The notes: generated from the letters alone by a model not told the origin. A DNA stretch of 64,000 nucleotides from Bacteroidales bacterium UBA6267 (GCA_002440745.1 DJVB01000030.1:66114-130113); one strand, 5' to 3'; positions 1 through 11,460 are shown, counted from the stretch's first letter. Translations and numbers: made by a program.

Positions 1-3000
1 TATAGATTACAGTATTTGCTCCAATGTTTGCTATTGCAGGGTTAAAAATACCTGCATTTATTGGAGAACTAGGTCCAACTGTGAATCTTACATTTGGTCT
101 GTAAGTGCTATATGAAACACCAGAATTTGTAGTTGAGCAACCTGAAGTTGAACTTCCATCAAAATGGGCGTGATAATTCATTCCAGGAGCGGATGTTGTA
201 TAAACATAGGAATTTGCAGTGTAACTGGAATTATCAAAACAAACGTTCACTAAAATATTAGATGTGCCATCCCATAAAAATGGTGTTGTTAGATTAATTG
301 TTTGCCAACCAGTGCCGGATATAGAGTAATTCCCTTGAAATACTGTTGTTAGGCCTGTATTGTCCCAATCAGAAATGGATGTAGCTGTTGAGTTCTTCAT
401 GCTAATTGTAAATCCATTCATAACTTGAGATGCGGCACTTGAAATATTAAATGCAATGCTGCTAATGTATCCGCCTGTAGCACCTGAGGCTGATAATTCA
501 GATGCAGTATAAAGCATTTGAGTTCTCGAATCCATATAGTAAGTATAGAATGGATATCCCTGTGTTGTTGTACCGGTGCCAATTTCTGCAATTGTCGGAG
601 CTGCACCACTATAGGTTCCATTTAAAGGTAATCCTCCTGTTAGAGTAAATGGACTAGCGTCTTCACATACATCAGCAAAAGCAGCTAAAGTAACTGTTGG
701 AAGCGGGTTCACATCTGTAGTTTCCATATAAGTATTTACACAACCGTTAGCATCTGTATAGGTGTAAGTGATTGTTTTATTGCCTGTTCCGGCGCTTGAT
801 GGGGTGAAGGTGCTGCCGCTGATTCCTGATCCGGTGAAGGTTCCACCTGTTGGTGTTGGAACTAGTGTAGCTGCTGCTGCATCAACGCAATAAGCTGCAT
901 TCAAACCGGTGAATGTTGGGGTTGGTAAAGTCCAAACATTGACGAACAAGCTATCTTGAACAGCATTATTTGTACAGCCATATTGGTCGGTAATTTGGGT
1001 TATTGTCCACCACGTGGAAACAGTATCACTTGCATAGGATAAATTTGGACTATTTTGGCCAGGTAATGTGTAATTATTTGTGCCATCCGAATAGGTTACT
1101 GTCCATAGACTTCCAGCGGTGAAATTGATGGTTACTAAACTGCTATCGCCGAAGCAATGGAATACTGAGTCGGAGGTTATAGCTGCAGTTGGTAATGGTC
1201 GTACAAAACTATACACACTGTCGATAGGACTGCCGGTGATTTGACAACCATTAGCGTCTTTCAAACGTGTGATATAATGAGTAGTGGACTCCATATCATC
1301 GGCCCATACGGTAAATGGTGAGGTGATATTGGATTCGGTTGCATTGCTATTCATTGTTGTTCCAATATGGCTAACATCAAATTCCCATGGTGAAGCTCCT
1401 GTGAAGGTGAGTGTAAATTGAATGCTGTCGCCATAACACATTGTATCAGAACCTGTTGCGGTTACCGTTGGAAGGTCATAAACGGTTACTGCCGTTTGAG
1501 CTGTACTGGTATTGAAACAGCCGTTTGCATCAACAAGTGAATCAAGGTAATAGGTAGTTGAAACTGTTGGAGCAACGTAAATCGACCATGGTGAGGTTAC
1601 ATTTGTGATGACACTTGGATTAGTTCCATCGCTTACATAAATTGTCCAAGGAGATGCTCCGGTTAGATTTGCTGATATTTGAGTGCTGTCGTATAAACAG
1701 ATAGCGGCAGTAGCATTCACTGCAGTGGCGGTTGGTAGAGCATGAACATAAATCTCGATAGAATCTGATTTTGTATTTGAGCCGTCATCTACAGTGATAT
1801 AATACATTGTAGTAACAAGTGGATTCACACTAATTACAGCGTCAGTGCTTGTGAAACCAGCAGGATTAGAGGTCCAGCTATAGTAATAAGTTTCTGCACC
1901 ACCACTTGCTTGAGCATTAATTTGAGTATTTGAGCCTGAACAAACTGTATCCAAAGTTGCCGTAGGAGTTAAGGTTAGAGGTCCTCCTTTAATGAACACT
2001 GTAACATTATCTGTATTAACACAACCGGTTGTTTGGTTTGTTACTCCAACAGTAAATGTAGTTGGTACGGATAAATTTTTAGTTGTTGGAGTTTGTGAGG
2101 TTGCTAAGGTTACAGAGGATAACGAATCAACCGGAGTCCATGAATATGAGTATGAAGGACCAGTGCTAGGAATCGAACCTGATGCGCTAACTGACAGATT
2201 TGTCGAAGTTCCATAGAAGATTGTGTCAGGAGTAGCAGTTGCGTTTACAACCGGCAATCCATGAACAACTTGTGTAATGGAATCCACATTATAACAACCA
2301 TTGGCATCGGTATATTCATATTTCAGGTAGTGATTTCCTGCACCTGCAATGGATGCTTTGAAATTTCCTGAACCGTCAACACCTGCTCCCAAATAGGTTC
2401 CGCCGGATGGCGATGTGGCAAAACTTAAAGGATACAAAGCAGCATCGTAACAAACTGCCGATGGGGTGCTTAGAGAAATAATCGGAAGGGCGTTAACTGT
2501 GATGGTTTGGGTTGTTGAATCAGTACAGCCATGAATATCAGTGTAAATATACTGTAAGGTATGTGTTCCAACTCCGGCAGTTGAAGGTGTAAATGTTCCT
2601 GTACCAACGCCTGCTCCATAATAGTTACCACCTGATGGGGTTGCCATATCAAGGGTTAGGCCTGATGCGTCAACGCACATTGCCGATAAAGTTGGGAAGT
2701 TCAGTGTTGGTAAATCTCTAACATAAACTTCGGCAGAATCCACTGCTGTGAATCCATAAGTATCAGTTACTGAGAAATAATACATGGTTGTTGTAGTTGG
2801 GCTAACTGTTGTTGAGGTAGCTAAATCAGTTGTGCTCCATGCATAATTGATTCCATCACCGATTCCACTTCCTGTAAGGGTTGTGGCATGGGTATTACAA
2901 ACGGTGTCGTTTGGTCCAGCATTAGCAAATACTTGCTGCACAATCTGAATAGTATAGTCTTCAGTTTCTCCCCAACCATAGTTGCCACATGGTGGTGCTA

Positions 3001-6000
3001 CATCATCCTCATCTAAAACAATACGCATTCTGGTATTCCCCAAAGCAGCTGTAGCAGGAATTGTAATCGTTCCTTGCATTAAGTTGGTTGATGGGTCACT
3101 GTTGGTTGTTGTGCCTGTCCAAACTAATTCAGTTGCAGCGTCTAAAACTCCGTTTTGGTTAAGATCAATGTATATCTTTGCTGTGCTGCCATAGAAATTT
3201 GCACCGCCAGTAATTTGACTAACACTTACGGGATATTGCTGACCAATCTCCATGATAGTAGGTGTGAGGTTGGTGAAATTGGAGTAAGTTTTATTAGCAA
3301 TCGGATTGTTCATAACAGGAAGTGCTACTCCGTTGTTCAATAGATTATTATTCGTTACCGGGTGTTTGATATTTACATTTCCGATGTCGCCATCTGATGT
3401 ATTATTTGCTTTTGATAGACAATAATCTGTATGAAGAATCTGAACACTAACCGCATCATTATTAGTTACTACATCACCATCCAAATCAGTATAAACATTC
3501 ACATTATACAATGCAAAAGCTGAAAGATTCATGGTAGTAGCGAATGAGAAATTAGCAGTATCGCCTGGAGCAAGAGTTGCGAAAACAGTATCAATAACCG
3601 GTGTTCCTGCGTCTAAAACATAAGCAACAGGAAGAGTGTCGATAGTAACAGTACCATAGTTTTTCACGGTGATATTCAGCACTTCAGCATTGCCTTTTCC
3701 TGGTCCGCTTTCTGGGCTGTTTACTGATAAAACTCCGGCATCCAAAGCAGGGAAGTTTTGAACTATTGCGGTTACCGGAACACGAGCGCTCAAACATGCC
3801 GGAGCAGGCTGAGCAACATCAATTTTGATGTTTGCAATATAGCCTCTCAATGTTCCAGCAGGTGGTGAAGCAGGATCAGGATTTGTTCCGTCAGCATGGT
3901 ATTCAATACTTCTATTTGTACCAACAAAAGTGCAATAAAAATCATCATTAGTGCCATCATAAGTTGAAGTGTTTTCATCAACTGCAATAACCAAATTGTC
4001 AGTTCCATTGTAAAAGAAATTATTGGTAATAAGTTCAATCCATTGTGGTCCTGTGGTAGTTGGTAAGGTTCCATCAAAGACAAGAGTTAATTCCGATAGC
4101 GGAACCCAATCATTGGTTGAGTTGAATTGTGTTTTTGTAGTATGTCCGATATAAACCTTCCAGTCTTTTGATAATGAAAGAGAAGTACCGGCAAAATTCC
4201 AAGCAAGTTTATTTATAAATCCACTAGAGCCAATTTCTGCTGCTGTATAAATTGTTTGAGAATAAGTGTATCCATAATAAGGTTCTATGGGTAAACTTTG
4301 GCCCGTTACTGTTCCGGTACCAATACTTACAGTCGATTTGTCGGTTCCGGGAATAGATGTTGTGCGTGATTCCACATAATAGGTGGTAGTGTCGAACAAT
4401 GCTACTGTGTGTAAGGTGTCTCCCAAATGAATATCAGAGCCGCCACTGCTTGAGCTATACCATAGTTGGTCAAATCCACTATTTATTGCCACAAGTGTTG
4501 CTGGTGTTCCATAATTGATAGTGTCATTTTCAGTTACAGGAGCAATTGGCGTTGGCCTTGAAAATACCTCATACATTACTGTATCGTTTCCTGCATTCGC
4601 ATCATTTGAGTATGTAGTATAAACTTTCAATTCAAATATACTATCAGTTGTAGTTGTAAGATTCACAGGGGTTGCAAAGGTGTGAACATAAGTTGCTCCG
4701 GGAGCTAATGAAGTGTTAATTACCTCACTAACTGGAGATGTCGCACCTATAACCTTATAACTTACGCTGTAGCTGTCAATAGTGTCGTTACCAAAATTCT
4801 CTATTTCAGCTTTAACAATCGAACTTGTTAACGCACAGCCTGAAAGCGGCTCAAGAACATCAGTAACTCCAATATCTGATACAATATTGAAATTCAGCAC
4901 GATAGTATCGTTATTTGCATTAGGATCAGCAGAGCCGTTTGGATTGGAGCTCCAAGCTTTGATAGTGTTGGCACCATAAACAAATGCACCTGCGCCAACT
5001 GTTAGATTTGCTGTTGCTCCATTGCCAAGGCTGCCTGTCCAACTATATGGGGTTCCTGGCGTGCCGTTAACTGTATAATTGATAGTGGCAGAAGTAAGCA
5101 TAACCGAAGTGAAGTTTTTCAAGGTGAGATTTACATTCTGTGTTCCTGTTTCGGTTACCGGCTCAATGGCTGAAATACCAGCATCCGAAGGAATTCCGGT
5201 TACATTTACCACAACTGGAGTCATTGAGCTTTCGCAAAGTGGTAATGGGCTAACCTTATTCGCGATAATCTGTATGTTTGGTCTGTAAGAAGATGCAGTC
5301 CCTCCTGTATTCGAGCAATAATTTACATCTGTATCGCTTCTATAAAATCTAGCCATATTGGTGGCGATAGTATATCTTACAGAAGCATTTTGAGTATAAT
5401 TGTTAACAAAATTATGACTACAAATTTGTACTAAAAGATTACTGGTTCCATCCCAATAAAATGGAGTTTGGAAGGTATGTGTATTCCAACCGTTATAAAC
5501 ATTATAAGCTGAATTATAATATACAGTAGTCAAAGCAGTATTATCAAATGTAGTCAAGGAAGTAGCTGTTGTATTAGCTAAACTAAGGGTATAATCAAGC
5601 GTTGCAACTGTATTAGTCACTGCTACGTCAAAAGCTAAACTAGTAATATTTCCTGCCGAAAAACCTAGTGCAGTCAATTCTGCTGCAGTATATAAATACT
5701 GTATCTTGTTGGCCTTATAATAGTGAGAATATGGTGAAGGACTAGTTGAAGTAGAATTATAGGAAGTTCCTGAACCAAAAGTTTCTAATGTTTGAGTGTT
5801 TCCAATTGCGACAGATTGAGCCGATACATAGAAGGTGGTTGTGTCATATAGTGCAGGTGTATTATATGAAACTCCAGTCCCAACAGGAGTATAGCCATCA
5901 TCATACCATTTCAAAGAATCGCCATTTACGAGAGTAGCACTTAATGCTGCTGAATTTCCATAAGCTACTGAAGTGCCTGATGCAATTGGAGCAGTTGGTG

Positions 6001-9000
6001 TGTACCATGATTCAACCTGTCCGGTAATGCTGTCATTGGTTTGATTGGCATCGGAAGTTAAAGATACCCATCCTGTTAAATCGAAAGTGCTGTCTTGTCC
6101 GGTTACGGATAAGTTGACTAAGGTGGAAAATGTGTACCAGTAAGTATCTCCGGCAGCAATGGTAACGGTGGAAGGAACAGTTTCGGTAACCGGGGTTGAG
6201 GTGCCTTCCTGATAGCTAATGGAGAATGGTCCACTAACCGGTCCTGTTCCGAAGTTCTGAATTTTCAACTTCAATGTATCATTACCTCTTCCACAATTTT
6301 GCTGAGGCATAATATTACCGTCAACGATACCTATGTCGGAAGTTATATTGAAGTTTTCTAAAGTGCCATCATTAGCCGTATTGGCATCAGTTCCACCATT
6401 GGGCGAACTTGTCCAAGCTTCGATGGATTGAGCGCCATAAGCGAAAGTTCCAGTGCCAATAGTAATAGGTCCGTCAGAAGCTCCAACGGCCAGATTTCCA
6501 GTCCAGTTATAGGTTTGGGGTGTTCCACTATTTACTTCATAGTTGATGGTTGCGGAAGTGAGAGGAATAGTTCCAAAGTTTTTCAGATGAACAACTATAT
6601 TCTGAGTTCCAACAACTCCCGGAGGATCAATTTGAGATATTCCGGCATCCACTGCAAAAGTGAAGGTTTTTGTTAACGTGTCGTTTGTAGCATTGTCATC
6701 TGTCAGGCTGTTAGGCGTTGAAGTCCAGATTTTGATTACATAGATTCCCGCCGTGAAAGTAAAGTTTCCAAGAGAAACAGGGCCATCGGCATTGCCGTTG
6801 GTGAGGCTGCCGGTCCAGCTTGCCGGTGTTTGGGGTACTCCGTTAACCGACCAATTCACTGTGGCAGAAGTAAGCACATCTGATCCATAGTTTGCAACAA
6901 AGGCACTTATAGGTGAAGTACCATACTGAACGCTTGCTTCGTCCATGGCAATGATACCGGCATCGGTTGTGATGGTGAAGGAATATGTATTAGTGTCATT
7001 GTCATTATCTTGGTCTGCTGCGCCATTTACTAATACTGGCCAAGCTTTCACCACATTTTGCCCTGGCTGGAAATTGAAACTTCCAATATTGATTCCATTT
7101 GCCGATTGGCCATTGGTTAAGTTTCCTGTCCATGTGGCTGGGGTTGTTCCGGGAGTTCCGTTCACAGAATAGTTGAACTGTGCAGTCGTTAGGGTATCAG
7201 TTCCGTATGTTGCAAAGTTTATTATTATATTTTGATTCCCTGAAACAGTGTTGAAAGGCTGAATGCTTGTAACAGAAATATCACGAGCCGGAGGCGTAAA
7301 TTCATCAGCACCGATATCGGGTGTTGTTGCATCACGGGTTTCCCCGTCAAAATCAGTTGTGATTCCTGTTATGGGTGTTCCTAAATTATTAAAAGCTAAT
7401 GATTTAGTATGTAAGTCAGTTGCAGAGAAATAGTTAGGATTCATGGAAACCGAATTAGCATCCTTGCTGCTTGCTGTTTGGTGTGCTGATAAATTGGTGT
7501 TATTTCCATTCCAGTAAGTTAGGTTTGCTCCTGAGGTGAAATAGTTATTATAATCACTTTCAACAATTCTTGTGGGGGTGTTAAAATAAACTGCATAACC
7601 TCCATTAGTTGCAACAAAGTTATTGTTTTTTAAGGTTGAGCCGATTAGATTTGAGGTTGTTGTGTAATGATAAAATGCTCTACTTGATGTGCCTCCACCG
7701 GAGATATTAACGGAGTTATAATAATATTCTTCTTTATCACCATAATAGGCATAGATATCATAATTTGTACCAGTGCCACTTGTTACACTGACCATATTAT
7801 TCGCGATAATATTGGGCGCTTCACTTCCGCTGGCATAGCTATAATAGTTATTACCATAGATATACATTCCGTAAGCGTAATTGGATGGATTAAGGTTTAT
7901 TTTATTGCTTGAAATAATAGAACCATCATAACAATAACCAGCGCGTATTCCATATTGGATAGTATTTGTTCCTCCGTAAATGATATTATTAATAATCTCA
8001 CCGGCCTGCTGATAATACGAATAAATACCATAATAATAAAAGTCGGAGACATCGTTGCCTTCTAATGTATTACCTAAATCCCTGCTCGAACCTCCACTTC
8101 CGTTACAATATATACCATAATATCCGCCCAAAATGGTGTTGTTCATAATGTTGAGATAATGATTTCCTCCTGTAATGTAAATAGGAGTTTTGTTTGAGCT
8201 AGAGCTATTAGCAGTGTTAATCTTATTTCCATCAAAAGAACAATTATTAGAATTGTTGGTAATGAAAACGACTCTAGCATAAGTTGTTCCGGTGCCTTCT
8301 ATAGTCATATTTTTGAAATTGATATATGAAGCTCCATTTAGTTTAATGGTATGAGGATCAGCCAAGGTGGTTGCAGCATAGGTTAGTTTAACATCATCCA
8401 TATTTCCAGTTGCAGATTGGAAAGTAACTGGTGACGATGCTGATGCGCCAATTATGGATCCAATGGTGATTTGCTCAGTATAAGTTCCTGAAGCAACATT
8501 GAATGTGACAAATCCGTCAGCACCACCATTGTTAAGTGCGGTTATTGCATCAGCGAAATTGGCAAAATTAGTTCCGCCGGTAGCTTGGGAGCCATTGATA
8601 GTATAGATGCCTGATAGAGCCGGTGAAATATTCAACCAAGCTGTAGTGTCGTTGGTTTGAACCAAGTCAGCACTGCTATTCACTGAATTGATATAAGCCC
8701 TTAGTGTTGAGGGACCGGAGAAAGCAAAAGGTGTTGTGAAGCTCAAGGTGTCTGAACCTCCTTGTGCAATATTGAGGCCTGTAAATGCTTGTGTTACAGG
8801 TGTCGTTCCATCGGTGTAAGTCAGATTCACATCGGTAATTGTTACAGTCATAGCGTTGACAATCTCGACTTTGACTGTTTTACTGCCTGCCGCAGAAGGC
8901 ATAATAGGAGCAATCCAGTTGATAGCAGCATCTTTTCCAACAGGTGTGAATTCATCTGCACCAATATCGGGTGTAGCTGTGCGCATTTCCCCATCAATAT

Positions 9001-11206
9001 CATCGGTTACTTCTGTTAGAGGAGTTCCTTTTGCATTCAATAGAAAATCTCCTGTATGAAGGTCAGTATTTGAAGTAAAAGTAGGATTGACAGAAATGGA
9101 ATTTGCATCCTGACCTGCGGTAGATTGCCAAGCGGCTAAATCAGCTTTTGCTGAGCCATAATATACTAAGTTAGTGCCGGTTGTGTATAGGTTGTTATAG
9201 TCAGAAGTAATAGGATATGCGCTGTTTAAATAATAAGCATATCCGCCGGAATTATTTGTAATTGTATTGTTTTTGGATACATTACCTGAATTGCCATATA
9301 ACCTAAATGCATATCCTGATGTGCTTGTCCCTCCGTGAGTATTTATAGAGTTATTAAAAAAGTCGGTATAGTAACCAGTTTGGAAATAAATACCATGTTT
9401 TGCGTTTGTTCCTGTTCCGCCTGCTGAAACCATATTATTAGCAATTAACCCACGGTTACTTGTTGTGCCATCGCAGTTACCCAAGTACATTCCGTACAAT
9501 GTACTTGTTCCATTTAAAACAATATTATTTTTCTCAATTATAAAACTATTGTCAAGATAATAGCCCCGAATACCATAAGGTGAAGTTGCATTACTTCCAT
9601 TAGTTATTGTATTTGAGCGGATTACAATAGCATCTTGATAATATAAATAAATTCCATAATTGGAAAAACCATCAATATTATTCTCAATGATCTGATTGCC
9701 TATTTCTAAATTGGAAGTGGAAACTCCATAAAGGTAGATTCCATAATAACCATTGACTATTTTATTGTTTTCTATAATATTATTCTGGTCTGAAGTGGTG
9801 TAGGAATAAATACCGGCAAAGTTGGAACTTGTGGTAACAGGCATCTGAATAATATTGTTGGCGATTGTGTTGTTATCAGCACTGTTAATGAACTCAACCA
9901 CACGTCCATATGAAGCACCTGTGGCAGCAATAGTCATCTTTTTAAAGGTGATATAGTCTGCGCCATCTAATCTCAACGTCCAGTTGGCTGCTGATAAGGT
10001 TGCACCAAATTGTAAAATGACCGCAGTGCTGTCACCTGTTGCTGATTGGAAAGTTATGGTATTGGTTGCTGAAGCACCCGGAATAGCTCCAATAGTAACT
10101 TGCTCAGTGTATGTGCCTGATGCTACGTTAAATACGACTGGTCCTGAAACGCCGCAGTTTTGAATCTGATTAACGGCTGATGTGAAATCTGCAAAATCAG
10201 GTGATGTGCCTCCAATGGTATAAGTACCTGAGAGGGGGTTGCAGACATATACTGTGGAATAGGCAGTGTCGTTACTGTTATCCCCATCGGTGTTGAAATT
10301 GGGGCTTTCTACCCATGCCTTTATACTTGCTTGACCAGCAGTAAATGTATGACTGCCAAGATTAACGTTGCTTACAAAACTACCTGAAGCTATGCTTCCT
10401 GTCCAAGAATAGGAGGCAGCTGTACCACCATTCACAGTATATTTTATGGATGCCGATGTAAGTGTGGCTGTCCCTATATTTGCCAAGGTGACTTTGACAT
10501 CTTGTGCCCCTGGGCTAAAAGATCCGGTTGGGGAACTTATCGAAGTAATTGAAGCATCATTAGCTACAGGTGCCCAAAGTGTAATGTCATCTATTGCCAT
10601 ATCAGAATAAAAATTACTTCCAGTAATTCCAGTAATTCTAATTTTAATGGTTGTCATTCCTGTACCCGTATAAGCGCTTAAATTTACTGAAGCTAAGGAC
10701 CATGGGTCAGTGTAACTGGTATGTTGCTGACCAGTTTTTGACCAAAGAGATGTTGACCATGTGCTTCCATTGTCGGTAGATACTTCTACACTCATGGTTC
10801 CCATTGAAGATCCATACATGTGGTAATAGAAGTCGATATAAAAGCCTGCATACCCACTTAAATCTAAAGTAGATGATACTAAATGAGCAGTTTTACTATA
10901 ACAACTTGAAGCTTCGGTATATAGGTATTTTCCGGTACTGGTGCCTGTGGTGTGATCAGTTTGAGGTCCTGTTAAGCTGGAGCCGGTCGTAGAATTATCA
11001 ATAACCCAATCCTTGTCGTCCCCTGAAGCATTTGACCACATAGAACTTGATAAGGTTTGACTTGACGTACAGGATGTTCCGCCATTAGATTCACTGTCGA
11101 AATTTTCAAAATGAACCACTTGTGCTTGTAAAATAAAATTAGATGCAAACACAAAAATCCCCGTTAAAAGGATTCGATACAAAAAGGTAAATCTTTTCGT
11201 TTTCAT
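1..11206 (-). CDS. Giant secreted modular protein, C-terminus beyond window
   Basis: The frame is open from an ATG at 11206 to the left edge, at least 3,735 codons; I checked that phase is kept at about 10600, 7306, 5248 and 421. The N-terminus is a signal peptide of about 29 residues ending in LQAQ. Modules in order: a MAM/jelly-roll-like domain (about 30-205); a CARDB-like domain; a right-handed beta-helix rich in N-N-x-I turns (about 316-755) ending in DIGADEF; a CARDB-like domain; a second beta-helix (about 860-1300) ending in the same DIGADEF; a run of CARDB-like domains of the DAGI...SATINYxVNG type; GEVED-type domains (near 3430-2940 and elsewhere); and many Ig/PKD-like repeats. No enzyme motif is visible. 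A T9SS sorting domain is expected at the missing end, but that is inference. The likely role is a surface or released adhesin. Confidence 0.9.
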   Translation of the reverse strand, partial: MKTKRFTFLYRILLTGIFVFASNFILQAQVVHFENFDSESNGGTSCTSSQTLSSSMWSNASGDDKDWVIDNSTTGSSLTGPQTDHTTGTSTGKYLYTEASSCYSKTAHLVSSTLDLSGYAGFYIDFYYHMYGSSMGTMSVEVSTDNGSTWSTSLWSKTGQQHTSYTDPWSLASVNLSAYTGTGMTTIKIRITGITGSNFYSDMAIDDITLWAPVANDASITSISSPTGSFSPGAQDVKVTLANIGTATLTSASIKYTVNGGTAASYSWTGSIASGSFVSNVNLGSHTFTAGQASIKAWVESPNFNTDGDNSNDTAYSTVYVCNPLSGTYTIGGTSPDFADFTSAVNQIQNCGVSGPVVFNVASGTYTEQVTIGAIPGASATNTITFQSATGDSTAVILQFGATLSAANWTLRLDGADYITFKKMTIAATGASYGRVVEFINSADNNTIANNIIQMPVTTSSNFAGIYSYTTSDQNNIIENNKIVNGYYGIYLYGVSTSNLEIGNQIIENNIDGFSNYGIYLYYQDAIVIRSNTITNGSNATSPYGIRGYYLDNSFIIEKNNIVLNGTSTLYGMYLGNCDGTTSNRGLIANNMVSAGGTGTNAKHGIYFQTGYYTDFFNNSINTHGGTSTSGYAFRLYGNSGNVSKNNTITNNSGGYAYYLNSAYPITSDYNNLYTTGTNLVYYGSAKADLAAWQSTAGQDANSISVNPTFTSNTDLHTGDFLLNAKGTPLTEVTDDIDGEMRTATPDIGADEFTPVGKDAAINWIAPIMPSAAGSKTVKVEIVNAMTVTITDVNLTYTDGTTPVTQAFTGLNIAQGGSDTLSFTTPFAFSGPSTLRAYINSVNSSADLVQTNDTTAWLNISPALSGIYTINGSQATGGTNFANFADAITALNNGGADGFVTFNVASGTYTEQITIGSIIGASASSPVTFQSATGNMDDVKLTYAATTLADPHTIKLNGASYINFKNMTIEGTGTTYARVVFITNNSNNCSFDGNKINTANSSSSNKTPIYITGGNHYLNIMNNTILGGYYGIYCNGSGGSSRDLGNTLEGNDVSDFYYYGIYSYYQQAGEIINNIIYGGTNTIQYGIRAGYCYDGSIISSNKINLNPSNYAYGMYIYGNNYYSYASGSEAPNIIANNMVSVTSGTGTNYDIYAYYGDKEEYYYNSVNISGGGTSSRAFYHYTTTSNLIGSTLKNNNFVATNGGYAVYFNTPTRIVESDYNNYFTSGANLTYWNGNNTNLSAHQTASSKDANSVSMNPNYFSATDLHTKSLAFNNLGTPITGITTDFDGETRDATTPDIGADEFTPPARDISVTSIQPFNTVSGNQNIIINFATYGTDTLTTAQFNYSVNGTPGTTPATWTGNLTNGQSANGINIGSFNFQPGQNVVKAWPVLVNGAADQDNDNDTNTYSFTITTDAGIIAMDEASVQYGTSPISAFVANYGSDVLTSATVNWSVNGVPQTPASWTGSLTNGNADGPVSLGNFTFTAGIYVIKIWTSTPNSLTDDNATNDTLTKTFTFAVDAGISQIDPPGVVGTQNIVVHLKNFGTIPLTSATINYEVNSGTPQTYNWTGNLAVGASDGPITIGTGTFAYGAQSIEAWTSSPNGGTDANTANDGTLENFNITSDIGIVDGNIMPQQNCGRGNDTLKLKIQNFGTGPVSGPFSISYQEGTSTPVTETVPSTVTIAAGDTYWYTFSTLVNLSVTGQDSTFDLTGWVSLTSDANQTNDSITGQVESWYTPTAPIASGTSVAYGNSAALSATLVNGDSLKWYDDGYTPVGTGVSYNTPALYDTTTFYVSAQSVAIGNTQTLETFGSGTSYNSTSTSPSPYSHYYKANKIQYLYTAAELTALGFSAGNITSLAFDVAVTNTVATLDYTLSLANTTATSLTTFDNTALTTVYYNSAYNVYNGWNTHTFQTPFYWDGTSNLLVQICSHNFVNNYTQNASVRYTIATNMARFYRSDTDVNYCSNTGGTASSYRPNIQIIANKVSPLPLCESSMTPVVVNVTGIPSDAGISAIEPVTETGTQNVNLTLKNFTSVMLTSATINYTVNGTPGTPYSWTGSLGNGATANLTVGAGAFVYGANTIKAWSSNPNGSADPNANNDTIVLNFNIVSDIGVTDVLEPLSGCALTSSIVKAEIENFGNDTIDSYSVSYKVIGATSPVSEVINTSLAPGATYVHTFATPVNLTTTTDSIFELKVYTTYSNDANAGNDTVMYEVFSRPTPIAPVTENDTINYGTPATLVAINSGFDQLWYSSSSGGSDIHLGDTLHTVALFDTTTYYVESRTTSIPGTDKSTVSIGTGTVTGQSLPIEPYYGYTYSQTIYTAAEIGSSGFINKLAWNFAGTSLSLSKDWKVYIGHTTKTQFNSTNDWVPLSELTLVFDGTLPTTTGPQWIELITNNFFYNGTDNLVIAVDENTSTYDGTNDDFYCTFVGTNRSIEYHADGTNPDPASPPAGTLRGYIANIKIDVAQPAPACLSARVPVTAIVQNFPALDAGVLSVNSPESGPGKGNAEVLNITVKNYGTVTIDTLPVAYVLDAGTPVIDTVFATLAPGDTANFSFATTMNLSAFALYNVNVYTDLDGDVVTNNDAVSVQILHTDYCLSKANNTSDGDIGNVNIKHPVTNNNLLNNGVALPVMNNPIANKTYSNFTNLTPTIMEIGQQYPVSVSQITGGANFYGSTAKIYIDLNQNGVLDAATELVWTGTTTNSDPSTNLMQGTITIPATAALGNTRMRIVLDEDDVAPPCGNYGWGETEDYTIQIVQQVFANAGPNDTVCNTHATTLTGSGIGDGINYAWSTTDLATSTTVSPTTTTMYYFSVTDTYGFTAVDSAEVYVRDLPTLNFPTLSAMCVDASGLTLDMATPSGGNYYGAGVGTGTFTPSTAGVGTHTLQYIYTDIHGCTDSTTQTITVNALPIISLSTPSAVCYDAALYPLSFATSPSGGTYLGAGVDGSGNFKASIAGAGNHYLKYEYTDANGCYNVDSITQVVHGLPVVNATATPDTIFYGTSTNLSVSASGSIPSTGPSYSYSWTPVDSLSSVTLATSQTPTTKNLSVPTTFTVGVTNQTTGCVNTDNVTVFIKGGPLTLTPTATLDTVCSGSNTQINAQASGGAETYYYSWTSNPAGFTSTDAVISVNPLVTTMYYITVDDGSNTKSDSIEIYVHALPTATAVNATAAICLYDSTQISANLTGASPWTIYVSDGTNPSVITNVTSPWSIYVAPTVSTTYYLDSLVDANGCFNTSTAQTAVTVYDLPTVTATGSDTMCYGDSIQFTLTFTGASPWEFDVSHIGTTMNSNATESNITSPFTVWADDMESTTHYITRLKDANGCQITGSPIDSVYSFVRPLPTAAITSDSVFHCFGDSSLVTINFTAGSLWTVTYSDGTNNYTLPGQNSPNLSYASDTVSTWWTITQITDQYGCTNNAVQDSLFVNVWTLPTPTFTGLNAAYCVDAAAATLVPTPTGGTFTGSGISGSTFTPSSAGTGNKTITYTYTDANGCVNTYMETTDVNPLPTVTLAAFADVCEDASPFTLTGGLPLNGTYSGAAPTIAEIGTGTTTQGYPFYTYYMDSRTQMLYTASELSASGATGGYISSIAFNISSAASQVMNGFTISMKNSTATSISDWDNTGLTTVFQGNYSISGTGWQTINLTTPFLWDGTSNILVNVCFDNSSYTANSYVYTTSAPGMNYHAHFDGSSTSGCSTTNSGVSYSTYRPNVRFTVGPSSPINAGIFNPAIANIGANTVIY

Positions 11207-11460
11207 AAAATTGGATTTTAGTTTATAAATAAGTTAATTGTTTCCCAAGAATAAGTATATATGGTTTGATATTTATCGAGCTTAAAATGGTAAATTGAAG
11301 TTTTTGTGCTTCAATTTATTGTGGTTTGGTTTGCTTTGGTTACAACCGGCTGCTAAGATATAAGTATTTTTAATACAAAAAACTTTTTTTAACATTTTGT
11401 TGTTGAAAAAATCTTTGAAACGTAGTTTTGGATTGTAAAAAATTGATTTATAGGTGAATA
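11207..11460. other. AT-rich leader region of the giant gene
   Basis: No gene is visible here. The stretch must hold the promoter and leader of the giant gene on the minus strand, but I find no clean TAnnTTTG box. The only clear structure is the inverted repeat at 11291-11318, listed separately. Confidence 0.6.
11291..11318. repeat. Perfect 10-bp inverted repeat in the leader of the giant gene
   Basis: TAAATTGAAG and CTTCAATTTA flank an 8-base loop, TTTTTGTG. The hairpin lies about 85 bp upstream of the start codon of the giant gene. It has no T-run typical of a terminator, so an operator or a leader stem-loop is more likely. Confidence 0.55.
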
